DNA of 59,557 nucleotides from Bacillota bacterium. Lineage in GTDB: Bacteria > Bacillota > UBA4882 > UBA8346. A program made the position numbers and the translations under genes. Below are positions 16,063 through 25,069 of this stretch, one piece after another (within the stretch, counting starts at the first letter, position 1; each line of letters starts with the position of its first letter). Below the pieces are notes generated by a model. That model was not told the DNA's origin. It made no database searches and worked only from the letters and a program-made list of their open reading frames with translations. The stretch lies in the NCBI GenBank assembly GCA_023394955.1, contig JAEWZY010000052.1, positions 1 to 59,557 of the forward strand, written 5' to 3'.

Positions 16063-18135
16063 TTAATCTTTTAGCAGCTTTTCTTTCAACCGCCGCGCCA
16101 AATCATCATCCTCCATGGGCCTTCGCTGGGTGTTCTCCAGGTAAATTTTCTTTTCATTCTCCGGCATCAGGAATTCCTTGGACCAGCGAAAGAAATCCGG
16201 ACAATCCCCATACATCCTCAAGAATTTACGGAGCGCATCCAAGCTGTAGATGGTGATCTTGATATTGGTCAGCCAATCGGCTCGGTAAAAATGCTCCCAC
16301 TTGCCATGCTCGGCCACGGCCATGGCCGCCAAACCGTCATGATAGTCCCAGATCGCCTGGGAAGCGTGAACGAAAGCCTTTGGATAAGCGCCGTCCCGGT
16401 AGGCGAAATAACTCCGACAAAGGGCCGCGAAACCCCGGCAACCGGATAAATGCAGTTGGACTTGGAACAAGAGGTTGTCCTCAAAAAATCCGGCCTTCGC
16501 GCCGAGGAAACAGGTTGTTTGTAGGCACTTCCGCTCCAACTCTTCCCATCCCGGGATCGCTTTTTGGAACTGAGCTTGAAAATACCTAACCTGATCGTCA
16601 AAGGACGCTTCCCCGGTAACCCAGAGTAAATTGGGATCAGTCTCCTCAATCTCGCCCCGCATCCAATGGCCGATAATGGAGCGGGCCGGGTGATGGTAGT
16701 ATTCGTCGCCGGCGTGATCGTCGGGATGGGGTCCATATTGAATCGTCGCTTTAAAATAATCAAGGTAGCATTCCCGCGCCTGCCGCCAGGCCGGGCCGAA
16801 AAATCTCCGGCAAAAATCATCCAAATGTTCGTCAAGGTGAATATCTCCCTCCGTCCAGATCCGGCTGACGTTCTCCAGAAAATAAATATGAGGTCTGATA
16901 TTACCGCAATTTAATAATAAATACCGATCGGCCCCCGCCCGAAATGCTTGCATCAGTTCTTCTTTCACCAGATTCGGGTCGGATGGAAACATGGTCAAAT
17001 GATTGGAGGCTTGCAGGTCATGAAAGGTAATATGATAATAAAGCCCGTGCGGCCCCGTTTCGGCTGCCGTCGGTAAAGATGGAACCCTGGGGTTGTGGTT
17101 TCCTTGCCGCCTGGATACCATTTTCCCATAACCATTATCCGACCAGATTTTGATAATGCCTTCAGGTATTTGAAGATAACCTTCCCGATAAAGTTCGGTG
17201 ATTTCTCCATATAAGTAAGTAGCGCATACCGGGTTTGGAACGGATTTACAAACCATCTCAAACTGGCGGCGAATGACTTTACTGATTAACTCTCCCCGGC
17301 TTTCCGGCGTCCGGCAAGAAGGATCCTGTTCCCAGAAGGGACAATCGCCTTGTCCCCGAAAACCCAGTACCCAAATGACTTTTTGACCTTCTTTTTTTCT
17401 GATTGCCTCCTCCCACAATCCTTCAAACAAATCCCGGTTAAGAGCATAACTCGCTTCTTGATGCGGATAAGCTCTGAAGAACATTTCAGCCCCAAGAGGT
17501 TCGGCATGATGGTACGTAATATAAAGTCCCATTTCGGAAGCTAATTCCCAATGGATGCCATTGCGGGGCAAGTCGGTGCCGGGTATCACCATATTTCCGC
17601 CGCAACGCAACAAAGCCTCAAACACCGGAAACCAGACCTCCTTGGGCGGCGGATAAGTATCGGTCCAACCAATCAAGCACACTTCATCGTTGACAAACCA
17701 GCCCCGGTAGCGGACTCTTGGTTCGGGTGAGATATATTCTGCGAGCGGTATCTCGATCTGATCAACTTTTGCAGGTTCTTTATCGGCCCAAAACCAAAAT
17801 GGGTCCACTCCGAAGTATTCTTTACTGATATGTAATAATCCATAGATAATGCCAAGATCATCACTACCGCAAATATACATTACCGGAGTTTGCCCATCAT
17901 CCTTAAACTTAAAATGAATCGCAAAAGCTTCGGGTCGGTTGTATATTGGATCATTTTCTGCGGCATACCCGATAACCACTGAAGCGTCTAGAATCTTGGT
18001 ACACTTTTTTGGGGTTTTACCGATTACTTTCTCGAAGTCGCGCAAGAAAATATTCACAATGTTACCTACTGGAATTGTTAATTTTTCTAGTAATAGAAAT
18101 TCAGTATTTTCATTTATGATAAATGTTTTTTTCAT
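16063..18135 (-). CDS. GH115 family alpha-glucuronidase, cytoplasmic
   Basis: 690 residues. Typical GH115 blocks are IYGLLHISKEYFGVDPFWFWAD near 95, RYRGWFVNDE near 140, LYITYHHAEPLG near 205, and ATYLYGEITELYREGYLQIP with SDNGYGKM and HGLYYHITFHDLQASNH (about 305-390). GH115 enzymes remove (4-O-methyl)glucuronic acid from xylan or xylo-oligosaccharides, internal residues included. There is no signal peptide, and the protein is shorter than many characterised members, lacking the C-terminal domain. It is the last gene of an operon with the DUF2264 enzyme and two sugar permeases, so it probably acts on imported aldouronic oligosaccharides. Confidence 0.88.
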   Translation of the reverse strand: MKKTFIINENTEFLLLEKLTIPVGNIVNIFLRDFEKVIGKTPKKCTKILDASVVIGYAAENDPIYNRPEAFAIHFKFKDDGQTPVMYICGSDDLGIIYGLLHISKEYFGVDPFWFWADKEPAKVDQIEIPLAEYISPEPRVRYRGWFVNDEVCLIGWTDTYPPPKEVWFPVFEALLRCGGNMVIPGTDLPRNGIHWELASEMGLYITYHHAEPLGAEMFFRAYPHQEASYALNRDLFEGLWEEAIRKKEGQKVIWVLGFRGQGDCPFWEQDPSCRTPESRGELISKVIRRQFEMVCKSVPNPVCATYLYGEITELYREGYLQIPEGIIKIWSDNGYGKMVSRRQGNHNPRVPSLPTAAETGPHGLYYHITFHDLQASNHLTMFPSDPNLVKEELMQAFRAGADRYLLLNCGNIRPHIYFLENVSRIWTEGDIHLDEHLDDFCRRFFGPAWRQARECYLDYFKATIQYGPHPDDHAGDEYYHHPARSIIGHWMRGEIEETDPNLLWVTGEASFDDQVRYFQAQFQKAIPGWEELERKCLQTTCFLGAKAGFFEDNLLFQVQLHLSGCRGFAALCRSYFAYRDGAYPKAFVHASQAIWDYHDGLAAMAVAEHGKWEHFYRADWLTNIKITIYSLDALRKFLRMYGDCPDFFRWSKEFLMPENEKKIYLENTQRRPMEDDDLARRLKEKLLKD

Positions 18136-18159
18136 TTGCCGCTCTTACCTCGCAATTCA

Positions 18160-20214
18160 TCAGCACGATTTATAGCCGTCGATATTTTTAAAGTCAACCT
18201 CATAGTGGCGATTATCGGCCAAATGAATTTTAGCCCCTAAAACCGAATTGGACCGTGTAACATCAATTATATTAAAGCTTTTAATTGGTGAAAGCTCTTC
18301 CGGCGTCCATTCGAAGTCGTCAGTTTTATGGAGTAGGACCGAAATCATGAGTTCCATAGCCGGATTTTTTGCGTTCCGTTTACGATAGGCATAAATAACC
18401 GTACTTTCATCAGCTTCCGCATTTCGGCCTTCATGGGTCATACTGCAAACTTTGTCCCAGCCATTGTAGGTGATCAACGCCACTTTTCGGCCAGTAACCG
18501 AAGCCGTGATTACCTTTTTAGTCCCATCTTCAAATTGCTGAACCGTCGCTTTTTCCCCCTTTATATGCGGCAATCCGAAGTGTCCCAGGGTCAATTCATG
18601 CTCGAAAGCAAGGCGGCAGCGATCAACCCGGATAACGCCGCCCGGAATAAGGATTTCCGCAAGATCAATAATATATCCCACCCCGTTATTCGGCGGTTTC
18701 CGCATAATCAGTTGCCGGTATATCACATTATTACGAACTCCGTTATAAAGTATATTTTGGGAGGTCGAAAATAACAAGTTTCTATCGGAATCATTGGTCA
18801 TGGTTTTTCCGGTCAAATAAAAATTGATGTCATCGCCCCTTAAATCCCGGGGATCAAGGCTGCGGAAAGAATATTCCATTGCAGTCCCACCGGCCGGGTT
18901 GTGATCTTCCCAGGGGAAATGCGTATTATAGACCAGTTTCGAATAATTCGGATCTTCGTAATATACTTTTCCGGTAATAATCTCAGCTGTACCCGTTTTC
19001 CCGTGATTGACCAATACCAGACCCGGTTCCTCAAGAATGAAGGTCTGTGAATGATTGCCAAGCGTTTCCCAAATCCCTTCATTTTCTTTTGCAGTCCAAA
19101 ATGGCGAATCATCGGGTAAGGCCAAGCAGATGAAGGGTAAAAACATCAGGAACGGACTTGCCGGACAACTGTAATTCTGCAAGGCGAATTCCTGATGTCC
19201 ATAAAATCCTAGACTGGGAATATCATTTTGGTAAAAATCTTCCCGGGTGACAAATTGCAGCAATGATCCGGAACAAAGCCTTCTGGCCCAACCGGGATTC
19301 AAAGGCAACTGATTTTTCATCATGAAAGAAACCGGGAATCCCCCTGATATCCAGGTCCGATAGCAAATGCTGCGGGCCCACATATTGATGTACCCGTCGC
19401 GGGCGAAAAAGTTGGGATAAGTTTTCATCAATTCAATTGCTGATTCTTCGATTGCCGCCGCTATTTCCGGATAATATTCATCGCCGAAGGTCCGGTTCCA
19501 GATGATCATATAAACCACAAACAAGCTAATCGTATAATAATTGTAGGTTTGCTCCAGATACCAACCCGATCCCGAACTATATGAAACAACCCACAACAGA
19601 TGGCTTTTTAGTAATTCGTCATCAATTTCATAGCCCTGCTTTTTCAAAAAAGACAGCGCAATAATATTAAAGATGCGCCAATTATTTTGGGTGGTGCGGT
19701 GATGGGCCCATTTCGAAATCGTTGCCGCCATTTCGTCTTTTTGTTGCTGGGTATAGTAAGGCCAAATAATATCAGGTAATAACAGTAATGTTTTAAATAA
19801 TCCGCCGAATTCACAGGTAAATTGATAAGTGGCATCGGGCAAATCCTCCGGCAAAGGCAGTGAATTGAGATGCCCGGGAGTGAAGGACTGATAGATATGC
19901 TTGCAATAATAGTCTCGTAATTTAATATTGTTGATAGTTATTTCGGGGTTAACATGCATCAGCGGTCCCGCAAGTGTCATGGTCCTCTCTAACGCTTCAA
20001 ACTCAAACGAACGATAACGCCAGTCGGGATCATTAGGTTGCGGATAAGTTTTTCCCGCTACCACCGGAAAGATCAAAGGGGTTCCCAAAGAATCGACATG
20101 CTTAAAAGCCCGCTCCAATAAATACTGAGCACACTCAATATAATGTTTTTTTGTCATTCCGGTTAATGGACTTAAATTATAATCAGGATCCTTAATACAA
20201 TAAGCATTTTTCAT
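18160..20214 (-). CDS. DUF2264 protein (GH154-like, probable beta-glucuronidase)
   Basis: 684 residues without signal peptide. The N-terminal 400 residues are the alpha-helical DUF2264 fold (NWRIFNIIALSFLKKQGYEID, SGSGWYLEQTYNYYTISLFVVYMIIW, ARSICYRTWISGGFPVSFM). The C-terminal part is beta-rich. DUF2264 proteins are linked to CAZy family GH154, in which beta-glucuronidase activity is reported; that assignment comes from memory of the family, not a search. The gap to GH115 is 24 bases, and two CUT1 permeases lie upstream. It probably releases glucuronate or related uronic acid from imported oligosaccharides. Confidence 0.75.
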   Translation of the reverse strand: MKNAYCIKDPDYNLSPLTGMTKKHYIECAQYLLERAFKHVDSLGTPLIFPVVAGKTYPQPNDPDWRYRSFEFEALERTMTLAGPLMHVNPEITINNIKLRDYYCKHIYQSFTPGHLNSLPLPEDLPDATYQFTCEFGGLFKTLLLLPDIIWPYYTQQQKDEMAATISKWAHHRTTQNNWRIFNIIALSFLKKQGYEIDDELLKSHLLWVVSYSSGSGWYLEQTYNYYTISLFVVYMIIWNRTFGDEYYPEIAAAIEESAIELMKTYPNFFARDGYINMWARSICYRTWISGGFPVSFMMKNQLPLNPGWARRLCSGSLLQFVTREDFYQNDIPSLGFYGHQEFALQNYSCPASPFLMFLPFICLALPDDSPFWTAKENEGIWETLGNHSQTFILEEPGLVLVNHGKTGTAEIITGKVYYEDPNYSKLVYNTHFPWEDHNPAGGTAMEYSFRSLDPRDLRGDDINFYLTGKTMTNDSDRNLLFSTSQNILYNGVRNNVIYRQLIMRKPPNNGVGYIIDLAEILIPGGVIRVDRCRLAFEHELTLGHFGLPHIKGEKATVQQFEDGTKKVITASVTGRKVALITYNGWDKVCSMTHEGRNAEADESTVIYAYRKRNAKNPAMELMISVLLHKTDDFEWTPEELSPIKSFNIIDVTRSNSVLGAKIHLADNRHYEVDFKNIDGYKSC

Positions 20215-20301
20215 TGCACTATTATCCTTTCATCACTTGGAATGCGAAACTGTTTGAAATAAACTTTATATTGGTAGTTAGTTATAACGATCGAAAAATA
20301 A

Positions 20302-21183
20302 TTAACCTTTCAACCCGGATGTGGCAATTCCTTCTACAAAAAACCGTTGGGCCGATAGAAAGGCGATCACAATCGGCGCGCTCGCCATCATAACCGCCGC
20401 CATAAGTAGATTCCATTGTATATCGACATCACCCCGGAATATGGCTAACCCCATAATAAGTGTATAATTATTTTCAGTATTTAAAAAAACCATCGGAAAT
20501 AGGTAGTCATTCCATTGCGCCATTAACGTAAAGATGCTTAATGTCGCTAAAGCTGGTTTACACAAAGGAAGAATAATCTTGCTAAATCTTCTAAAAAACC
20601 CACAGCCATCAATGATCGCCGCTTCCTCCAACTCGATCGGGATGGTCAAGAAAAACTGCCGTAGTAAGAAAGTCCCGTAAGCGCTGAATAGACCCGGCAG
20701 AATCAAGGATAAATGATTATCCAATAGACCCAACCACCTCATGATGATAAAAGTTGGCACTAAGATAATTTGACGGGGAATCATTAAAGTAGCCAGATAT
20801 CCCATGAAAAGAATGTCTCGGCCCGGAAAACGAATCCGGGCAAAAGCATAGGCGGCTACGGCTGAAGTAGCTACTGTGCCTACCGTACATGCTAATGTAA
20901 TCTTTAACGTATTTAAAAAATAAAGATGAAATGGGACTGCTTTAAAAACGTCAACATAATTTTGCCAAACCCAGCGTTTTGGGAAAACACCGAACGGGTT
21001 GGTAAATATCTCGGTATATGACTTAAATGAAGCAATTAAAGCCCAAAACAAAGGAAAGATCATAATAAGGGCAGCAATTCCAACTACAAGATAAATAGCT
21101 AACCGCCACCAATTAACCTGTTTACAAATACTAGGTTTAGGGTTCTCCGATAATAAACCATAATTCAAGGGGTTTGTTGCCAT
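20302..21183 (-). CDS. CUT1 sugar ABC transporter permease (MalG/LplC type)
   Basis: 293 residues with six membrane helices and the EAA loop EEAAIIDGCGFFRRFSKIILPLCKPAL. The start at 21183 is chosen because GGAGGTG precedes it; a longer ORF from 21222 lacks a site. It pairs with the permease at 21273 and the binding protein at 25070. No ATPase gene is present, as usual for CUT1 systems that share an MsmX-like ATPase. The likely cargo is uronate-substituted xylo-oligosaccharides, judged from the GH115 and DUF2264 neighbours. Confidence 0.9.
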   Translation of the reverse strand: MATNPLNYGLLSENPKPSICKQVNWWRLAIYLVVGIAALIMIFPLFWALIASFKSYTEIFTNPFGVFPKRWVWQNYVDVFKAVPFHLYFLNTLKITLACTVGTVATSAVAAYAFARIRFPGRDILFMGYLATLMIPRQIILVPTFIIMRWLGLLDNHLSLILPGLFSAYGTFLLRQFFLTIPIELEEAAIIDGCGFFRRFSKIILPLCKPALATLSIFTLMAQWNDYLFPMVFLNTENNYTLIMGLAIFRGDVDIQWNLLMAAVMMASAPIVIAFLSAQRFFVEGIATSGLKG

Positions 21184-21272
21184 TGATAACACCTCCGACA
21201 GTTTGCATATAATTCCCAGCATCAGTTTTCACTTAACATACATGAATATATATAAAATATTTATGAAGGTTA

Positions 21273-22154
21273 TTAATAATGTACCCACCGTTTGGCGATA
21301 ACGGTTTGTAATATCGTAAAAATAAGGATAATCCCAAATAAAGTATAGGCAATAGCCGATGCATAACCCATTCTGAAAAATTGGAAGGCATTTTGATAAA
21401 CCAACATTACCAGAGTATTGGTCGCGTTTGCCGGACCGCCATTGGTTAAAACAGTTGTGAGATCAAAAACCTGAAATGAACTGATAATTGAAGTTATCGT
21501 CACAAAAAACGTAGAAGGTGAAATCATCGGCCAGGTAACGTTCCAAAATGTTCGCCAAGCATTAGCGCCGTCAATCTTGGCTACCTCATACAATTCACCG
21601 GGTACTCCATGTAACGCCGCCAAAAAAATCACCATATTATAGCCGATGCCTTTCCAAACCGCCACTAAAATTACGCTCCACAAAGCCCATTGCGGTGAAT
21701 TTAGCCAAGGATAGGGGCCTAGTTTGACCCAACTTAAAATATAATTTAGCAGACCCATTTGAAAGTCAAACAACCACACCCAGATTAATGCAATTGCCAC
21801 TGACGAAAAAACGACCGGCAGGAAAAATATAGTCTTAAATAGGTTGAGACAATGAATTTTCCGGTAAAGTAAACTAGCCAACAATAGCGATAAAACGATG
21901 TTCAAAAGAACACTGGCAAAAGAGTAAAGCACCGTATTGGATAAGGATTGCCAGTAAACCTGATCCTTGATTAATTCTTGGTAATTGGCTACCCCTACCC
22001 CCTCCGGACTAGTAATTAAATTCCAATCGGCAAAACTAAGTAATAATGATCCGATAACCGGAAAGATCATAAAAACTAAAAATCCTACAATATTTGGCGC
22101 CAAAAATAAGTATCCCGCCGCTGCCTCTTGTAATCGGGCCGATTGCATCTTCAT
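21273..22154 (-). CDS. CUT1 sugar ABC transporter permease (MalF/LplB type)
   Basis: 293 residues with six membrane helices. EAA loop YEVAKIDGANAWRTFWNVTWPMISP, and the family N-terminus GYLFLAPNIVGFLVFMIFPV. GAGGAGGTAACGGC precedes the ATG. First gene of the operon 22154 to 16063, which is driven by the direct-repeat promoter at 22240-22302. Confidence 0.92.
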   Translation of the reverse strand: MKMQSARLQEAAAGYLFLAPNIVGFLVFMIFPVIGSLLLSFADWNLITSPEGVGVANYQELIKDQVYWQSLSNTVLYSFASVLLNIVLSLLLASLLYRKIHCLNLFKTIFFLPVVFSSVAIALIWVWLFDFQMGLLNYILSWVKLGPYPWLNSPQWALWSVILVAVWKGIGYNMVIFLAALHGVPGELYEVAKIDGANAWRTFWNVTWPMISPSTFFVTITSIISSFQVFDLTTVLTNGGPANATNTLVMLVYQNAFQFFRMGYASAIAYTLFGIILIFTILQTVIAKRWVHY

Positions 22155-22239
22155 GCCGTTACCTCCTCATTTAGCCTAGCTGGTTTATATATGTCGCAGT
22201 AATCCACGGGTATCCAAGAATTTTGTTGCGACATATATA

Positions 22240-22302
22240 AGTATATCAAGTTTAAATATTCCCAGTAATGGACATCGTTAAGTGTTTTTTGGATTTTTTT
22301 AA
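22240..22302 (-). promoter_or_regulatory. Direct-repeat activator site and promoter of the permease-GH154-GH115 operon
   Basis: Reading the minus strand: TTAAAAAAATCC (22302-22291), TTAACGATGTCC (22281-22270) exactly 21 bp on, then -10 TATACT (22245-22240), 24 bp from the proximal repeat. The -35 position reads TTACTG, which is far from consensus and implies an activator. The same layout occurs at 23160, 24839 and 26456. Apart from this and the terminator at 22331, the 383-base gap upstream of the operon shows nothing further. Confidence 0.8.
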
Positions 22303-22330
22303 TATAAAACTAAGCAAAGCCAGTATTAAA

Positions 22331-22355
22331 AAGACTGCCCTAATACGGCAGTCTT
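22331..22355 (-). terminator. Rho-independent terminator after the unknown secreted protein gene
   Basis: Stem AAGACTGCC/GGCAGTCTT (9 bp, 7-base loop), followed on the minus strand by TTTTTAAT. It separates the gene at 22538 from the permease operon. Confidence 0.85.
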
Positions 22356-22537
22356 GATGAATTATTTTAAATCCATGTATCTCTATATGTTGCACTAAAT
22401 ATTCCGAATGCTTCATTGAAACAACATATTTTCTTCAATTTATCTATATATATTATAATAAATTTTTCGGATAAAACACCTTACTTCAACAGATATTCCT
22501 CGATTTGTAAGTTAGAAAACTCAAAAATTTCGCCACT

Positions 22538-23071
22538 TTATAATCGAATCGCTAATCGATATGGATCGTAGCTTAATTTATTATTTCGATACAATTCCAA
22601 TAATAATTCTTTTTTGATAAAGATTGATCTGATTATTCCATATTGCGAATTGGCGCTTCGCAATTGGAAAACCATTTTCCGTCCTTTTTCGATCGTAATT
22701 AATAAACCGGGTTTTACCTTAGGCGGGCTGGGACTTTTCCCATCGGCGTAATAACCTGATAATGCCTTTCCCCCAAATGAGGTTGCTTCCCAATTATAAG
22801 TGGAAGCGCTTTCCGGCTTATTATTAGTGAGAAAGATCGCTTTTATTTGATCAAATTGGACCGGAGTTTTACCGGTATTCTCAAAAGTAATAGTGACTTC
22901 GATATCCGAATAATTCTTGGGATTATTTACCGGAGGAACAATATCTTTTTTAATATTAACTACTGATAATTTCAATGGTGAATTAGTAGAATTTTCACCT
23001 AATGCACCTGAAGCAAATAATAAACAAAAAACGCCAAAAACAACCGGATATTTGCTGAATAACTTTAACAT
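22538..23071 (-). CDS. Secreted protein of unknown function, co-regulated with uronate genes
   Basis: 177 residues. Residues 1-25 form a signal peptide (cleavage likely after SGALG). The mature part looks like one beta-sandwich domain of the FxLYD or DUF4352 kind: SDIEVTITFENTGKTPVQFDQIKAIFL resembles the extracellular Ig-like folds that begin with a conserved NTG turn. No catalytic motif and no cysteines in the mature part. Its own promoter (23160-23222) and terminator (22331) make it a single-gene unit. That promoter is a twin of the ones for the permease, GH16 and binding-protein genes, so it probably acts outside the cell on the same substrate. I do not recognise the family. Confidence 0.75.
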   Translation of the reverse strand: MLKLFSKYPVVFGVFCLLFASGALGENSTNSPLKLSVVNIKKDIVPPVNNPKNYSDIEVTITFENTGKTPVQFDQIKAIFLTNNKPESASTYNWEATSFGGKALSGYYADGKSPSPPKVKPGLLITIEKGRKMVFQLRSANSQYGIIRSIFIKKELLLELYRNNKLSYDPYRLAIRL

Positions 23072-23159
23072 CTTTTTCTCCTAGTAAACTTACTGCAACA
23101 TATGTAATAACCGAAAAAATTTGCAGCTGGAAATTACTAATTAAAGAAAGCTTATAACT

Positions 23160-23222
23160 AATATAACAGATTTAATTATTTCTTAATATGGACATCGTTA
23201 AGATTTTTTAGGACATTCTTAA
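23160..23222 (-). promoter_or_regulatory. Direct-repeat activator site and promoter of the unknown secreted protein gene
   Basis: Minus strand: TTAAGAATGTCC (23222-23211) and TTAACGATGTCC (23201-23190), spaced 21 bp, then -10 TATATT (23165-23160), 24 bp from the proximal repeat. The proximal repeat is identical to that at 22270. No -35 consensus. Confidence 0.8.
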
Positions 23223-23305
23223 TACGGGTCTATCTTTATTAAAAATGCAAAGAAACTCTTACAAAACCACACTTATCCTATTTGGTCTCCTCTCATAGTT
23301 ACAAA

Positions 23306-23338
23306 AATTGGCCTCAGGCAATCTTCCTAAGGCCAATT
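23306..23338 (-). terminator. Terminator after GH16-RICIN gene
   Basis: Stem AATTGGCCT/AGGCCAATT with an inner AGG/CCT extension. On the minus strand it is followed by a T-run (CCAATTTTTG), 24 bases past the GH16 stop. Confidence 0.8.
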
Positions 23339-23361
23339 AATCCAGAGTTTACTTTGAAAAA

Positions 23362-24579
23362 CTAATTCACCCGCTCAAATATCCATTTGGTATCTTCTCC
23401 GGTCGCCCCGGTATTCCATTTCAACTCGTTGGCCGATGTCCCATAAATGTAATACCTTCCGGTTCTTTTATTTTTAAATCTGTATGAACCATCGCCCGCA
23501 GCTTCAATTGCCCATTGGGCATCATCCCCGGTATACCCATCATTCCATATGACATAGGTGGAATCCGAGTCGAGGTAGTATCTGCCCGACCTGACATTTT
23601 TAAACATATAATAACCATTGCCATTGTCGATAACTTCCCACTGCTGATCGTCGTATTGGGTACTACTATAAAGAATGACCACGCCATTTGCATCCGAGTC
23701 TATATACCTATTGTATTGTTTGCTCTTTATTTTATAAATGCCGTTTGTGATCGGATTCGTTGAACCAGTCTTGCTGTATGCGCGGAAATAATCAATAATA
23801 AACTCTCTTGGATATAGTGATGAGGTAGTGTCTGCGGTTCCGGTCCAACCCGAATTTTCATATATGCTCAAGAAGAACACCATACCGTATTTGGGTGACT
23901 GGTTTATAGTTCTCTTCAGAGAATTATCTACATAAAACTTTAGACTTGTTGAATCCCATTCAAGCCCATAAGTATGGAACTCTGAAGAAGAAGTAATATT
24001 AAGCGCCGTATCGTAACAATTATCGGAAATATTAGGATCATCCCATTTAATTAAATTAAATCTGTACCTGGAATCACCGTTTGAAGCTCTATACTGTTCG
24101 AAAATGTCAATTTCCGCTTCCTGTGTCGAAGTATCTCTTCTTCCTACAGTCCAGAACGCGCAGTGATATCCTCTTTGATTGGTAGTCTTGGCGCGGATTT
24201 CGAAATAACCATACTGTGGCGTATATTTCATATCTGTAGAAATACTGTGATTCATCTCATCTTTATGAAGGTAATTTCTTTGACCGGTCTGGATACTTGA
24301 TACCTTCATCGGATTATTAGAATAATAAGTTGGCTGGTCTTTATCAATCCTCAATACCAAACAACCATCCCTGAAAGAGTATCTGGCGGCAGCTCTGTCC
24401 GCTGTCGTCCTGCATTCCAGATATTTAGGTATCCATAAACTGGTGTCAAGTGAAGATCCACTAAATTCATCCGCTTTTACCAGTGTATAACCTGAAGGCA
24501 CTGCCGAGGCTATCGGCATTATTGTGATACTAATTAACATGATTCCAAAAATGATTAAAAATAATCTTAGTTTTGTCAT
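23362..24579 (-). CDS. Secreted GH16 beta-glucanase-like enzyme with C-terminal RICIN lectin domain
   Basis: 405 residues. Signal peptide about 1-27 (SPase I site after IASA). GH16 catalytic domain about 30-265 with motif EIDIFE (nucleophile and acid/base Glu, one-residue bulge form) and a WTVGRR..DTSTQEAE region. Residues 270-405 are a RICIN-type beta-trefoil with three QxW-like repeats (QQWEV, AQWAI, TKWIF), a carbohydrate-binding module. Substrate within GH16 (lichenan, laminarin, other) is open. Unlike the cellulase cluster it has no CBM2. Own direct-repeat promoter at 24839-24922 with three operators. ATG at 24579 taken; GTG at 24585 is also possible. Confidence 0.88.
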   Translation of the reverse strand: MTKLRLFLIIFGIMLISITIMPIASAVPSGYTLVKADEFSGSSLDTSLWIPKYLECRTTADRAAARYSFRDGCLVLRIDKDQPTYYSNNPMKVSSIQTGQRNYLHKDEMNHSISTDMKYTPQYGYFEIRAKTTNQRGYHCAFWTVGRRDTSTQEAEIDIFEQYRASNGDSRYRFNLIKWDDPNISDNCYDTALNITSSSEFHTYGLEWDSTSLKFYVDNSLKRTINQSPKYGMVFFLSIYENSGWTGTADTTSSLYPREFIIDYFRAYSKTGSTNPITNGIYKIKSKQYNRYIDSDANGVVILYSSTQYDDQQWEVIDNGNGYYMFKNVRSGRYYLDSDSTYVIWNDGYTGDDAQWAIEAAGDGSYRFKNKRTGRYYIYGTSANELKWNTGATGEDTKWIFERVN

Positions 24580-24838
24580 ATTCACTACCCCTCCTATTAC
24601 AATTTGGTCTGAAATAAGGTTTAATTTAAATTGCCCATTTCACCCCCTTCAAAAGTTCGATAAAAGTTATTTCATACTAATTTGCATTTAATGAATAGAG
24701 TAACTTGTTAGGAACAGCTTGCACTACCAAGATGTAAAACGATAATTACTCATAAAAATGCAATTCAGTATCAAAAGGGATTGAATGGAGCTGATTGAGA
24801 ATCATGCAATGAACTGATTCAATCGTCTTTCAAGATAA

Positions 24839-24922
24839 ATTATATATAGTCCATTATTTTAGCGGGATAGACATTATTTAGAATTATTAGAACAATTTTA
24901 ATCAAATTTTGGATTATTTTAA
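24839..24922 (-). promoter_or_regulatory. Triple direct-repeat activator site and promoter of GH16-RICIN
   Basis: Minus strand: TTAAAATAATCC (24922-24911), TTAAAATTGTTC (24901-24890), TAAATAATGTCT (24880-24869), each 21 bp apart, then consensus -10 TATAAT (24844-24839), 24 bp from the proximal repeat. The rest of the 490-base gap between GH16 and the binding-protein gene holds the latter's terminators and a ~260-base untranslated leader with no other recognisable element. Confidence 0.75.
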
Positions 24923-24961
24923 GATCTAATTCCTGTACCGGACCTATGGCATTAAAAAACG

Positions 24962-24984
24962 ACCCTATAGATCTACTATAGGGT
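24962..24984 (-). terminator. Terminator after the sugar-binding protein gene
   Basis: Stem ACCCTATAG/CTATAGGGT (9 bp, loop ATCTA), followed on the minus strand by CGTTTTTTAAT. Confidence 0.88.
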
Positions 24985-25039
24985 GTTAAATGAGGATAAC
25001 GAGGGGTTAATTAATTTTATACTCAAAATTCAAAGCCTA

Positions 25040-25060
25040 AAGGGGACGTTGCCGCCCCTT
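25040..25060 (-). terminator. GC-rich hairpin directly after the binding-protein stop
   Basis: AAGGGG/CCCCTT stem about ten bases past the stop codon. No T-run follows, so it is more likely a 3' mRNA-stabilising hairpin ahead of the true terminator at 24962. Confidence 0.45.
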
Positions 25061-25069
25061 CGTTCTCTA

